Part shown: one piece after another, positions 41,939 to 49,527 of the stretch
How positions within the stretch are numbered: position 1 is the first letter of the stretch
Layout: every line of letters starts with the position of its first letter
Assembly (NCBI RefSeq): GCF_902499175.1
Contig: NZ_CABVQC010000010.1
Coordinates: 91,474 to 155,473 of the forward strand
Length of the DNA stretch: 64,000 bases
Reading direction: 5' to 3'
Origin: Burkholderia aenigmatica
GTDB lineage: Bacteria > Pseudomonadota > Gammaproteobacteria > Burkholderiales > Burkholderiaceae
Translations under genes and position numbers: made by a program
Notes under the pieces: generated by a model
What the model was told of the DNA's origin: nothing
The model's database searches: none
What the model saw: the letters and a program-made list of their open reading frames with translations, nothing else

Positions 41939-43585
41939 ATGTCCACGCCATCCAACGTTTCTCCACCAATCGCCGCCGAACGCAGCGCCGTGCTCGACGA
42001 AGCCCACCTGGGCGACATCCGCGGCGCGCTCGGCACGATCTCGCGCCACGACACCGGTGCACGCAGCACGTGGTGGGCGCGCCTGCGCACGCTGCTCGCC
42101 ATCATCGGCCCGGGCCTCATCGTGATGGTCGGCGACAACGACGCCGGCGCCTTCGGTACCTACACGCAGGCGGGGCAGAACTACGGCACGACGCTGCTGT
42201 GGACGCTGCTGCTGCTCGTGCCCGTGCTGTACGTGAACCAGGAAATGGTGCTGCGCCTAGGCGCGGTGACGGGCGTCGGCCATGCACGCCTGATCTTCGA
42301 GCGCTTCGGCAAGTTCTGGGGCGCGTTCAGCGTGATCGACCTGTTCCTGCTCAACGCGCTCACCATCGTCACCGAGTTCATCGGCATCACGTTCGTGCTG
42401 GATTTCTTCGGGCTGCCGAAGGTGGCCGGCGTGTGCGTGGCCGCGGCGCTGACCATGGCCGCGGTGAGTACCGGGGATTTCAGGCGCTTCGAGCGGTTCG
42501 CGATCGGACTGTGCGTGCTGAGCCTGCTGCTCGTGCCGGTGCTCGTGTCGATCCATCCGCCGGTGGCGCAGATCTCGCGCGACTTCTTCGTACCGAACTG
42601 GCCCGCGCATGCGAAGCTGTCCGACGTGATGCTGCTCGTGATCGGTATCGTCGGCACGACGGTCGCGCCATGGCAGTTGTTTTTCCAGCAGAGCTACGTG
42701 ATCGACAAGCGCATCACGCCGCGCTTCATGAAGTATGAAAAGGCGGACCTGTGGATCGGCATCGCCTTCGTGCTGGTCGGTGCAGTCGCGATGATCGCGT
42801 TCTCGGCCCAGCTGTTCTCGGGCCATCCGGAGTTCGGCAACTTCACCGACGCCGGTGGCATCATCGCGGGCCTCGAGAAGTATTCGGGCCGCACGAGCGC
42901 GACGCTGTTCGCGGTCGCCTTGCTCGACGCGTGCATCATCGGCGCGGCGGCCGTATCGCTGTCGACCGCCTATGCGATCGGCGACGTGTTCAAGATCCGT
43001 CACTCGCTGCATCGTAACGTGTCGGACGCGAAGGGTTTCTATCTCGTCTACTTCGGCATCGTCGCGGCCGCCGCGGCGCTGGTGCTGATCCCGGGCAGCC
43101 CGCTGGGCCTGCTGACGGAAGCCGTGCAGACGCTCGCGGGCGTGCTGCTGCCGAGCGCGACCGTGTTCCTGCTGCTGCTGTGCAACGACAAGCAGGTGCT
43201 CGGCCCGTGGATCAACTCGACGAAGCTCAACGTGTTCACGGGCGCGGTGATCTGGGTGCTCGTGATGCTGTCGATCATCCTGACCGCATCGGTGATGTAT
43301 CCGGACATCAGCGGTGAAGCGATCCTCGACGTGCTGGTGGGCGGCAGCGTGTTCGCGATCGTTGGCTATCTCGCGACGGTGCTGATTCGCCGCAACAAGC
43401 GCGTCGTCGAACCCGGCGTCGACCGTACGCAACGCGATACGTGGCGCATGCCGCCGCTCGACACGCTCGAGCCGCAGAAGATGACGCTGACGACGCGCGT
43501 GTGGATGGCCGTGCTGCGCGGCTATCTCGTGATCGCGGTCGGTCTCGTGATCGTCAAGGTGGTGCAGATGATGCTGCTGAAGTAA
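41939..43585 (+). CDS. Divergent NRAMP-family divalent metal transporter
   Basis: 548 residues, 11-12 helices. TM1 reads GPGLIVMVGDNDAGAFGTYTQAG (given as positions 57-79). Aligned with NRAMP, the DPGN metal motif becomes D-A-G-A, keeping only Asp68. TM6 has GTTVAPWQLFFQQS in place of the usual MPHN, so the metal-ligand Met is Ala. These changes resemble NRAMP-related magnesium transporters rather than Mn/Fe MntH. The leader has two short ORFs and a strong terminator follows the gene. Confidence 0.88.
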   Translation: MSTPSNVSPPIAAERSAVLDEAHLGDIRGALGTISRHDTGARSTWWARLRTLLAIIGPGLIVMVGDNDAGAFGTYTQAGQNYGTTLLWTLLLLVPVLYVNQEMVLRLGAVTGVGHARLIFERFGKFWGAFSVIDLFLLNALTIVTEFIGITFVLDFFGLPKVAGVCVAAALTMAAVSTGDFRRFERFAIGLCVLSLLLVPVLVSIHPPVAQISRDFFVPNWPAHAKLSDVMLLVIGIVGTTVAPWQLFFQQSYVIDKRITPRFMKYEKADLWIGIAFVLVGAVAMIAFSAQLFSGHPEFGNFTDAGGIIAGLEKYSGRTSATLFAVALLDACIIGAAAVSLSTAYAIGDVFKIRHSLHRNVSDAKGFYLVYFGIVAAAAALVLIPGSPLGLLTEAVQTLAGVLLPSATVFLLLLCNDKQVLGPWINSTKLNVFTGAVIWVLVMLSIILTASVMYPDISGEAILDVLVGGSVFAIVGYLATVLIRRNKRVVEPGVDRTQRDTWRMPPLDTLEPQKMTLTTRVWMAVLRGYLVIAVGLVIVKVVQMMLLK

Positions 43586-43636
43586 CGCAGGTCGTCTTCC
43601 AGGAAGCGGCGCCGGACCCGGCACCGCGCCGCAACC

Positions 43637-43669
43637 CGCACATGCCGGCCCTCGAGGCCGGCATGTGCG
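43637..43669 (+). terminator. Intrinsic terminator of the transporter gene
   Basis: CGCACATGCCGGCC pairs perfectly with 43656-43669 around CTCGA and is followed by TTTA. 52 bp after the transporter stop. Confidence 0.8.
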
Positions 43670-43727
43670 TTTACGCATCCGCTTGCGACGCGACGCGACG
43701 CGCCGCGCACGCGGTACGGTGCGGCCG

Positions 43728-44633
43728 TCAGATCAGTTCGAGTTTCGACGTCAGGTACGTGAGCTGGATCCGGTTCGCGACGCCGAAGCGTTTGCGCAGC
43801 TTGCGCAGGTGATAGTCGACGTTGTGCGCGCTGGTGTCGAGGCGCCGGCCGATCTCCTTGTCGGAGGCGCCTTCGGCGATGCCGAGCAGCAGTTCCTGCT
43901 CGAACGGCGTGAGCCCGTTCACCGCGCGCTCGCGCGACGTCGAGATCAGTTGCGGCGACGCGAACTTGTGGACCGACAGCCCGATCGACAGCGCCTGTTC
44001 GATCGTCGCCGGCGTGATCCATTCGCGTGTGCGGCGCGGCGCGGTGAAGCTCATGAACGCGTGCAGCCGCGTGCCGGGCACCGCCATCGAATACATGACG
44101 CCGCTGCACATCCCGTCGTCCTGCATCGTCTGCAGGAAGCCGTCGAGCGCGGCCGGCGTCACGCGCGGACCCGCGTCGCGCTCGCGGTGTTCACGGCGCA
44201 GCTGCTGCAGGTCCCACACGATCGGCATGTTGCACACGCGCGCGCCGAGCGTGCGCGGATCGATGTCGTGATGGTTGTGCCGCACGTAGTCGCCGCGATA
44301 GGTGGCCGGCGTGAATGCTTCGTGCAGGTAGAGACTTTCGACCCGCTCGTGCGCGAATTCGAGCGCGAAGTACGCGAACGTCGAGAAGCCCGTCAGATGC
44401 AGCAGGCTCGCGACGATCCGGCTGCGCTCGGCCGTGCTCTGCGCATGTGCGAGCGTATCGGCGACGCCGAGCTTCGGCGCGTGCGGCTGCGTGAGCTCGC
44501 CGTGTTTCACGTCGTCGCACCAGACGACCTGCACCGGGCGCTCGCGCAGCGCGTCCGGGCACGCGTTCAACCCGTGCGACGGACCGGGAAAGGTTGGGGC
44601 GACCGCTTCTTCATGCAATGCAATATCGGACAT
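43728..44633 (-). CDS. LuxR-type transcriptional regulator with autoinducer-binding-like domain
   Basis: 301 residues from MSDIALHEEAV after GAGGGAT; longer frames upstream lack ribosome sites. The N-terminal half carries an autoinducer-domain-like core (FSTFAYFALEF, NHHDIDPRTLGARVCN, PIVWDLQQL). The C-terminal GerE domain reads LTPFEQELLLGIAEGASDKEIGRRLDTSAHNVDYHLRKLRKRFGV (cited by its first and last residues, about 237-281). No luxI gene is nearby. Paired head-to-head with a second LuxR gene. Confidence 0.9.
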   Translation of the reverse strand: MSDIALHEEAVAPTFPGPSHGLNACPDALRERPVQVVWCDDVKHGELTQPHAPKLGVADTLAHAQSTAERSRIVASLLHLTGFSTFAYFALEFAHERVESLYLHEAFTPATYRGDYVRHNHHDIDPRTLGARVCNMPIVWDLQQLRREHRERDAGPRVTPAALDGFLQTMQDDGMCSGVMYSMAVPGTRLHAFMSFTAPRRTREWITPATIEQALSIGLSVHKFASPQLISTSRERAVNGLTPFEQELLLGIAEGASDKEIGRRLDTSAHNVDYHLRKLRKRFGVANRIQLTYLTSKLELI

Positions 44634-44917
44634 GAGCCATCCCTCGGAATCGACGCGCATCGCCTGGCGGCGGCCGTATCGTGTACGGTGTTCGCGGCGG
44701 TGCGATCGAGCATCGGTGTGATATGCGCCGATCGTCATCCCTGACGAAACGCGGGGGCATTGTACAAAAATGCCGGTGTACGCGTAATATGCCGTAATAC
44801 TAATGGCGGCGAAAGATTCCTATTCGCACGCCTATAACGAAGACCAGAAAATCCATAAAGAAAAGACCAGATCGTGACGGGGCGCAGGTTCACATATTGG
44901 GAAAGGGCGGGCTCCTC

Positions 44918-45751
44918 ATGGCATATGCTGACGGCGCACCACGCGTCGAGTGGTTTTCGCAGGCCGATATCGCAACGGCTGCGGCTTATTCGAATGAATA
45001 TCAGGCAATCGGGCATGACGTTTTTACCGGCATTCAAATTGAACCCGGTAAAACCGACGTTGCTCCGGTCGATTTTGCGCAATGCCATGCGCGATTGCGG
45101 CAAATCGGTTTCAGTACGCTCGGTTACGGCGCTTTCGAAATGATCGGGCGGCGCATCCTGTGCGCGCATTTGCTTCGCGACCTCGCGCCCGCGACGTTCA
45201 TGCAGCCGTTTATCGAAGGCATGCTCTACGAGAGCGACCCACGGTTCGCGCAGGTGCGGCAGAGCGGCTTTCCGGTCGCGTGGCGGCTCGACGAGATCGA
45301 GGCGGCCGCGCAGGGCAGCGGCGACCGCAAGATGCTGGCGCTCGCCGGCCATCTGCGCGCGCATGCGATGAACAGCGGTGTGCTGTTCGGTCTGTCGGCG
45401 CCGCGCCTCGACCTGCGCGTCGCGGTGAACGTGACGTCGGAGACGCACGGCACCGAATGGATCGACGATCGCGTGATCGGCGGCGCGCTGTCGGTCAGCC
45501 TCGCGGTGCATCGCGTCGCGCTGCCGTTCCTCGAGGCACGCATCGCACGCATGCGCGGCTTCGCGCTCGGCGACGAACAACAGCAGGTGCTCGACCGCCT
45601 CGTGCACGGGCTGTCCGACCAGGAGATCGCGAGCGCGCTGCGCACGTCGCTGCACAAGGTCGGCCACCATATCCGCTCGCTCGAGAAACTCTTCAACGTG
45701 CAGAACCGCGCGCAGCTTGCGTATCTGGCGGCGCGCCGGCTGCCGTCCTGA
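44918..45751 (+). CDS. Second LuxR-type regulator
   Basis: 277 residues from ATG MAYADGAPRVEWF; a TTG at 44897 is a longer alternative. The N-terminal ligand-type domain has FSTLGYGAFEMIG, YESDPRFAQVRQSGFPVAW and SAPRLDLRVAVNV. The C-terminal GerE helix-turn-helix has VLDRLVHGLSDQEIASALRTSLHKVGHHI. It resembles its neighbour in layout but not closely in sequence. Upstream of the asparagine synthetase-like gene by 266 bp, with a palindrome between, so that enzyme is a likely target. Confidence 0.88.
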   Translation: MAYADGAPRVEWFSQADIATAAAYSNEYQAIGHDVFTGIQIEPGKTDVAPVDFAQCHARLRQIGFSTLGYGAFEMIGRRILCAHLLRDLAPATFMQPFIEGMLYESDPRFAQVRQSGFPVAWRLDEIEAAAQGSGDRKMLALAGHLRAHAMNSGVLFGLSAPRLDLRVAVNVTSETHGTEWIDDRVIGGALSVSLAVHRVALPFLEARIARMRGFALGDEQQQVLDRLVHGLSDQEIASALRTSLHKVGHHIRSLEKLFNVQNRAQLAYLAARRLPS

Positions 45752-45891
45752 CGCAGTCCGTCCCCTGTTTTCTCCGCGTGATCCGATGACCGTCGGGTCG
45801 GCCCGCCTGTGGTCGGCCCGACGGGCCGATTCGGCCGGACGCACCGCCGCGATGCGCACACGATGCTTGACAGCGCTTTTTTCGAGTGATT

Positions 45892-45937
45892 TCAGCATTC
45901 ACCAGTGAATTATTGCTGATTTATTTCTTCGTAATAT
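45892..45937 (+). promoter_or_regulatory. Lux-box-like dyad and -10 element before the asparagine synthetase gene
   Basis: TCAGCA-TTCAC-CA-GTGAA-TTAT-TGCTGA is an inverted repeat at 45892-45919 (center 45903.5). TAATAT at 45932-45937 is a good -10 box with no proper -35. The dyad center is about 40 bp before the expected start, the position of LuxR-type activator sites that replace the -35 box. Confidence 0.6.
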
Positions 45938-46017
45938 GGCTCGACCGTCACGCCGGACGGCGGGCCGCGAGGTTGCGCCATGCGTGACGGAACTGGTCAA
46001 CAGGGGCGGAAAAATCA

Positions 46018-47985
46018 ATGTGCGGAATCGACGGCTTTCTGAATAGCGTCGCCATCGATGAGGAGACAGCGCGCGGCACGCTCGCGCGCATGACGGCAAG
46101 CCTCGCGCATCGCGGGCCGGACGGGCAGGGGATCTGGGTCGATCCGGAAGCCGGCATTGCGCTCGGCCACCGGCGGCTCGCGATCGTCGACCTGTCGGTA
46201 CACGGCCGACAGCCGATGGCATCCGCGTGCGGCCGCTACGTCATGGTCTTCAACGGCGAAATCTACAACCATCGCGAACTGCGCGCCGAGCTCGAGCGCG
46301 CGGGTCGCGCACCGGCGTGGCGCGGCCACTCCGACAGCGAGGTGCTGATCGCGGCGATCGTCGCGTGGGGTGTCGAAGCGACGCTGCGGCGTGCGACCGG
46401 CATGTTCGCGATCGCGCTGTGGAATCGCGAATCGCGCGTGCTGACGCTCGCGCGCGACCGGATCGGCGAGAAGCCGCTCTACTACGGCCGGATCGGCGAC
46501 GCGCTCGTGTTCGCGTCCGAGCTGAAGGCGCTGCGCGGCTACCCCGGCTTCGACGGCGCGATCGACCGCGATGCGCTGTGCCTGTATCTGCGCCAGTCGA
46601 GCGTGCCCGCGCCGCACACGATCTATCGCGGCATCCACAAGCTGCCGCCGGGCACGTATATCCAGTTCGAGCATGCGCGCGACATGCCGCGCCTGCGTGC
46701 GTACTGGACGCTCGATCAGGCGATCGAGGACGGTCGCGCGCAGCCGTTCGAGGGCAGTGCCGACGAAGCGGTCGGTCAGCTCGACGTGGTCTTGCGCCAG
46801 GCCGTCGCGCGGCAGATGGAGGCCGACGTGCCGCTCGGCGCGTTCCTGTCGGGCGGCGTCGATTCGTCGGCGATCGTCGCGCTGATGCAGGCGCAATCGG
46901 CGGCGCCGGTCGACACGTTCACGATTGGCTTCCACGAAGCCGGCTATGACGAAGCCGGTTACGCGAAGGCCGTCGCGCGCCATCTCGGCACGCGCCATAC
47001 CGAGCTGTACGTCACGGCCGACCATGCGCTCGGCGTCGTGCCGAAGCTGCCGTCGATCTACGACGAGCCGTTTTCCGATGCGTCGCAGATCCCGACCTTT
47101 CTCGTGTCGGAGCTGACGCGCCGGCACGTGAAGGTGAGCCTGTCCGGCGACGGCGGCGACGAGTTGTTCGGCGGTTACACGCGCTACTTCCTGACGCCGC
47201 GCCTGTGGCGCAAGCTGCATCGCGTGCCGGGCGCCGTGCGCGCGCGGATCGCCGCCGCGCTGCATGCGTTGCGGCCCGATCACGCGGACCAGCTCGCGGC
47301 CGTCGCACAAGGGGCGTGGGGCGGCGTGGAGGCACGCGAATCGGCGACGCGCATCGGCGATCGCCTGCACAAGCTCGGCCACGTGATGACGGCCGAGAGC
47401 CGCATCGGGCTGTACCGGCTGCTGATGTCGTCGGTGCATCATCCCGAGCGCCTTGCGCTGTCGGGACAGGAGCCGGCGACACCGCTCGACACCGTATCCG
47501 CATGGCCCGCGCACCTGAGCTTCGCCGAGCAGGCGATGGCGATCGACACGCTCACGTACCTGCCGACCGACATCCTCGCGAAAGTCGATCGCGCGGCGAT
47601 GGCCGTGAGCCTCGAAACGCGCATGCCGTTCCTCGACCATCACGTCGTCGAATTCGCGTGGCGCGTGCCGGCGGAGGTGCGTTTGCCGGAAGGGCAGTCG
47701 AAGGCGCTGCTGCGTCGGCTGCTCGACCGGTACGTGCCGTCCGCGCTGATCGACCGGCCGAAACAGGGCTTTTGCGCGCCCGTCGATCACTGGCTGCGCG
47801 GCTCGTTGCGTGACTGGGCCGAGGCGCTGTTGCGGCCGTCGCGGTTGCGCGAGGAGGGCTTCTTCGATGCGGCCGCGGTCGAGCGCCTGTGGCGGCAGCA
47901 CCAGACCGGCCGGATGAACTGGCAGCACCAGCTGTGGACCGTGCTGATGTTCCAGGCGTGGCTGGAAGCGCAGCGCGCCGCATAA
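46018..47985 (+). CDS. asnB: Asparagine synthase (glutamine-hydrolysing) family enzyme
   Basis: 655 residues. N-terminal class II glutaminase: Cys2 nucleophile, RGPDGQGIW and FNGEIYNHREL. The C-terminal ATP pyrophosphatase has LSGGVDSS and SGDGGDELFGGYTRY. About 100 residues longer than E. coli AsnB, like AsnO-type and secondary-metabolite amidotransferases. Such enzymes often act in polysaccharide or natural-product clusters under quorum-type regulators; the adjacent LuxR pair fits. True asparagine synthesis cannot be excluded. Confidence 0.9.
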   Translation: MCGIDGFLNSVAIDEETARGTLARMTASLAHRGPDGQGIWVDPEAGIALGHRRLAIVDLSVHGRQPMASACGRYVMVFNGEIYNHRELRAELERAGRAPAWRGHSDSEVLIAAIVAWGVEATLRRATGMFAIALWNRESRVLTLARDRIGEKPLYYGRIGDALVFASELKALRGYPGFDGAIDRDALCLYLRQSSVPAPHTIYRGIHKLPPGTYIQFEHARDMPRLRAYWTLDQAIEDGRAQPFEGSADEAVGQLDVVLRQAVARQMEADVPLGAFLSGGVDSSAIVALMQAQSAAPVDTFTIGFHEAGYDEAGYAKAVARHLGTRHTELYVTADHALGVVPKLPSIYDEPFSDASQIPTFLVSELTRRHVKVSLSGDGGDELFGGYTRYFLTPRLWRKLHRVPGAVRARIAAALHALRPDHADQLAAVAQGAWGGVEARESATRIGDRLHKLGHVMTAESRIGLYRLLMSSVHHPERLALSGQEPATPLDTVSAWPAHLSFAEQAMAIDTLTYLPTDILAKVDRAAMAVSLETRMPFLDHHVVEFAWRVPAEVRLPEGQSKALLRRLLDRYVPSALIDRPKQGFCAPVDHWLRGSLRDWAEALLRPSRLREEGFFDAAAVERLWRQHQTGRMNWQHQLWTVLMFQAWLEAQRAA

Positions 47986-48004
47986 GCGGGCGCGCTGCGC
48001 GTCG

Positions 48005-48352
48005 TCACTGATCGAGGCAGCGCGTGCAGCGCTGCTTCGCGTCGTTCGCTTGCGGGCCGCGGCACCGCGTCGTCATGGGCCGCGCATGGCACGAAGGCGG
48101 ATCGGCGGAGGCCGCCGGCGACGCTTGCCGACGTGCGCGATCGGGCGGCGTGGTCGCGACGGCATCCATCCGTCGCTGGCGTGCGGGCGGCGTGTCGCGC
48201 CCGGCGCTGCCTTCATCCGGATTGCCCGGCGTCGTCGACGCGACGTGAAGCGCGTGGTCGTTCGCCGCGTGCGCTACGGGCGGCGCGGCGCACGCGAGCG
48301 CAACCAGTGCGGACAGGCAGGCGACAACGGTTCGCGAATCGCACATCTTCAT
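48005..48352 (-). CDS. Secreted small protein, 115 aa
   Basis: Signal peptide MKMCDSRTVVACLSALVALA with cleavage near AHAAND. The mature part is low in conserved features but has a basic, Cys-containing C-terminus (SCHARPMTTRCRGP, RCTRCLDQ). No family recognised. Convergent with the asparagine synthetase gene. Confidence 0.6.
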   Translation of the reverse strand: MKMCDSRTVVACLSALVALACAAPPVAHAANDHALHVASTTPGNPDEGSAGRDTPPARQRRMDAVATTPPDRARRQASPAASADPPSCHARPMTTRCRGPQANDAKQRCTRCLDQ

Positions 48353-48523
48353 GGTCGTTCCGTTCGTTTCGGGGCCGGTGGCGCGGAGGGCGCGCGGCGG
48401 CTGCGTCGATTGTAGGGACGGCAATGATCGTGTGTCACGCCGAATTCCGTAGTCGCCGGCATTGGCGGCGGCCGGAGCGGAAGCGACGAAGCGTGACGAT
48501 GCGCGGACGCGGGCGTCCAAAAG

Positions 48524-48549
48524 CGACCGCCGCCCGGAGGCGGCGGTCG
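48524..48549 (-). terminator. Intrinsic terminator of the OmpR-type gene
   Basis: CGACCGCCGCC-CGGA-GGCGGCGGTCG, 11-bp perfect stem; on the minus strand it is followed by CTTTTGG. It lies 125 bp after the regulator's stop. Apart from it, the gap 48353-48673 shows nothing I can support. Confidence 0.7.
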
Positions 48550-48673
48550 GGTCGCGACTGGCTGGCGGGCCGGGCGGCATGCAGGCCGCGCCCGACGGGC
48601 GGGCCGCGAGGCGCTGCGGAGCGGCGCAGCGCGGTGGGGGGAGTGTGGCCGGCGCGCCGCGTGGGGCGAAGCG

Positions 48674-49081
48674 TCAGGCGTAGTCGGCGGCCATCGCGGC
48701 CAGCGCGGCCTGTGGTGCGATGCGCAGGAGCGGCGCCGCGTCGTGGCGCTCGACGTGCGTCATCGCCGCACCGAACAGCACCAGGCGATAGCCGACGGCG
48801 TAGATCGGGATGATCCGCAGGTTCTTGTCGTGATCGAGCTGCAGCTTAGAGCGGATACGCGAGATATGGGTGTCGAGCGTGCGCGACGACACGCCGAGTT
48901 CACGGCCCCACACGGCTTCCTGGATTGCCTGCCGCGGCACGATCTTGTTCATGTTGTCGAGCAGGAATTCGACGACGTCGAATTCACGCGGCGTGACGTC
49001 AACGACTTTGTTGTCGATTTCGATCGTGCGGCGCACGAAGTTGATTTTTATGTTGTCGATGTACAGGTATTTGCAATCCAT
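48674..49081 (-). CDS. Stand-alone OmpR/PhoB-type winged-helix regulator without receiver
   Basis: 135 residues from MDCKYLYIDNIKINF. Only the C-terminal effector domain type is present: VDVTPREFDVVEFLLDNMN, IVPRQAIQEAVWG, RTLDTHISRIRSKLQLD and IYAVGYRL. No phosphorylation domain precedes it, so its activity must be controlled another way. A longer N-terminal frame has no ribosome site. Upstream lie clustered GTTACG motifs that may be its own sites. Confidence 0.88.
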   Translation of the reverse strand: MDCKYLYIDNIKINFVRRTIEIDNKVVDVTPREFDVVEFLLDNMNKIVPRQAIQEAVWGRELGVSSRTLDTHISRIRSKLQLDHDKNLRIIPIYAVGYRLVLFGAAMTHVERHDAAPLLRIAPQAALAAMAADYA

Positions 49082-49272
49082 GGTGGCCCTCGCATGTCCG
49101 TAAAGGAGTGTTTGCGGGTCCTGTGCTGCAACTTTCGGGCCAGGGAGCGGATCGTCATGTATCGACGGGGGGCGGCGCCGGTGCAAGCGGCGTGGCGGCC
49201 TTGAATTTAAAAGAATTTTTAACGGGAGGCGCGGAACGGGTAGAAAAGGGGTCGGGGCGACATTGAAGGATT

Positions 49273-49427
49273 GTTACGTAGCATCGGCGGGCGACGTTAC
49301 GGGCGTTACGTTCGACGTAACGTGGGGCGCGGGGCGGGCATCGGGGCCGGCGGAACGTCGCTGCGCACGGACGGCGAACCCTGCGTCCGGCGATCGATGG
49401 ATTCTCCATGCGGATCAATGCGTTACG
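49273..49427. promoter_or_regulatory. Cluster of GTTACG motifs between the OmpR-type gene and iorB
   Basis: GTTACG occurs at 49273, 49296, 49305 and 49422, and its complement at 49316-49321. The last two of the main group form the perfect dyad GTTACGT-TCG-ACGTAAC (49305-49321). OmpR-type proteins bind direct repeats; this cluster is about 200-350 bp upstream of the regulator's start. The rest of 49082-49471 shows no gene. Confidence 0.5.
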
Positions 49428-49471
49428 GAAGACTTTTGCCGACATCGAACTCTGCATCGGTCGCGTCCGGC

Positions 49472-49516
49472 AAAAAACGCCGGCCGCAAGACGTCTTCCG
49501 TCCCGCAGCCGGCGTT
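49472..49516 (-). terminator. Intrinsic terminator of the iorAB operon
   Basis: AACGCCGGC (49476-49484) and GCCGGCGTT (49508-49516) form a 9-bp stem with a long GC-rich loop, followed on the minus strand by TTTTTTG. It is 12 bp beyond the iorB stop. Confidence 0.75.
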
Positions 49517-49527
49517 CCGTCCCGTCG

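Noticed and set aside
42257..43678. Minus-strand frame of 473 codons
   Set aside because: Antisense to the NRAMP-family gene, which has clear membrane helices and codon usage.
48005..48580. 191-codon version of the secreted protein
   Set aside because: The extra N-terminal part is low-quality and lacks a ribosome site; the MKMCDSRTVV start gives a clean signal peptide.
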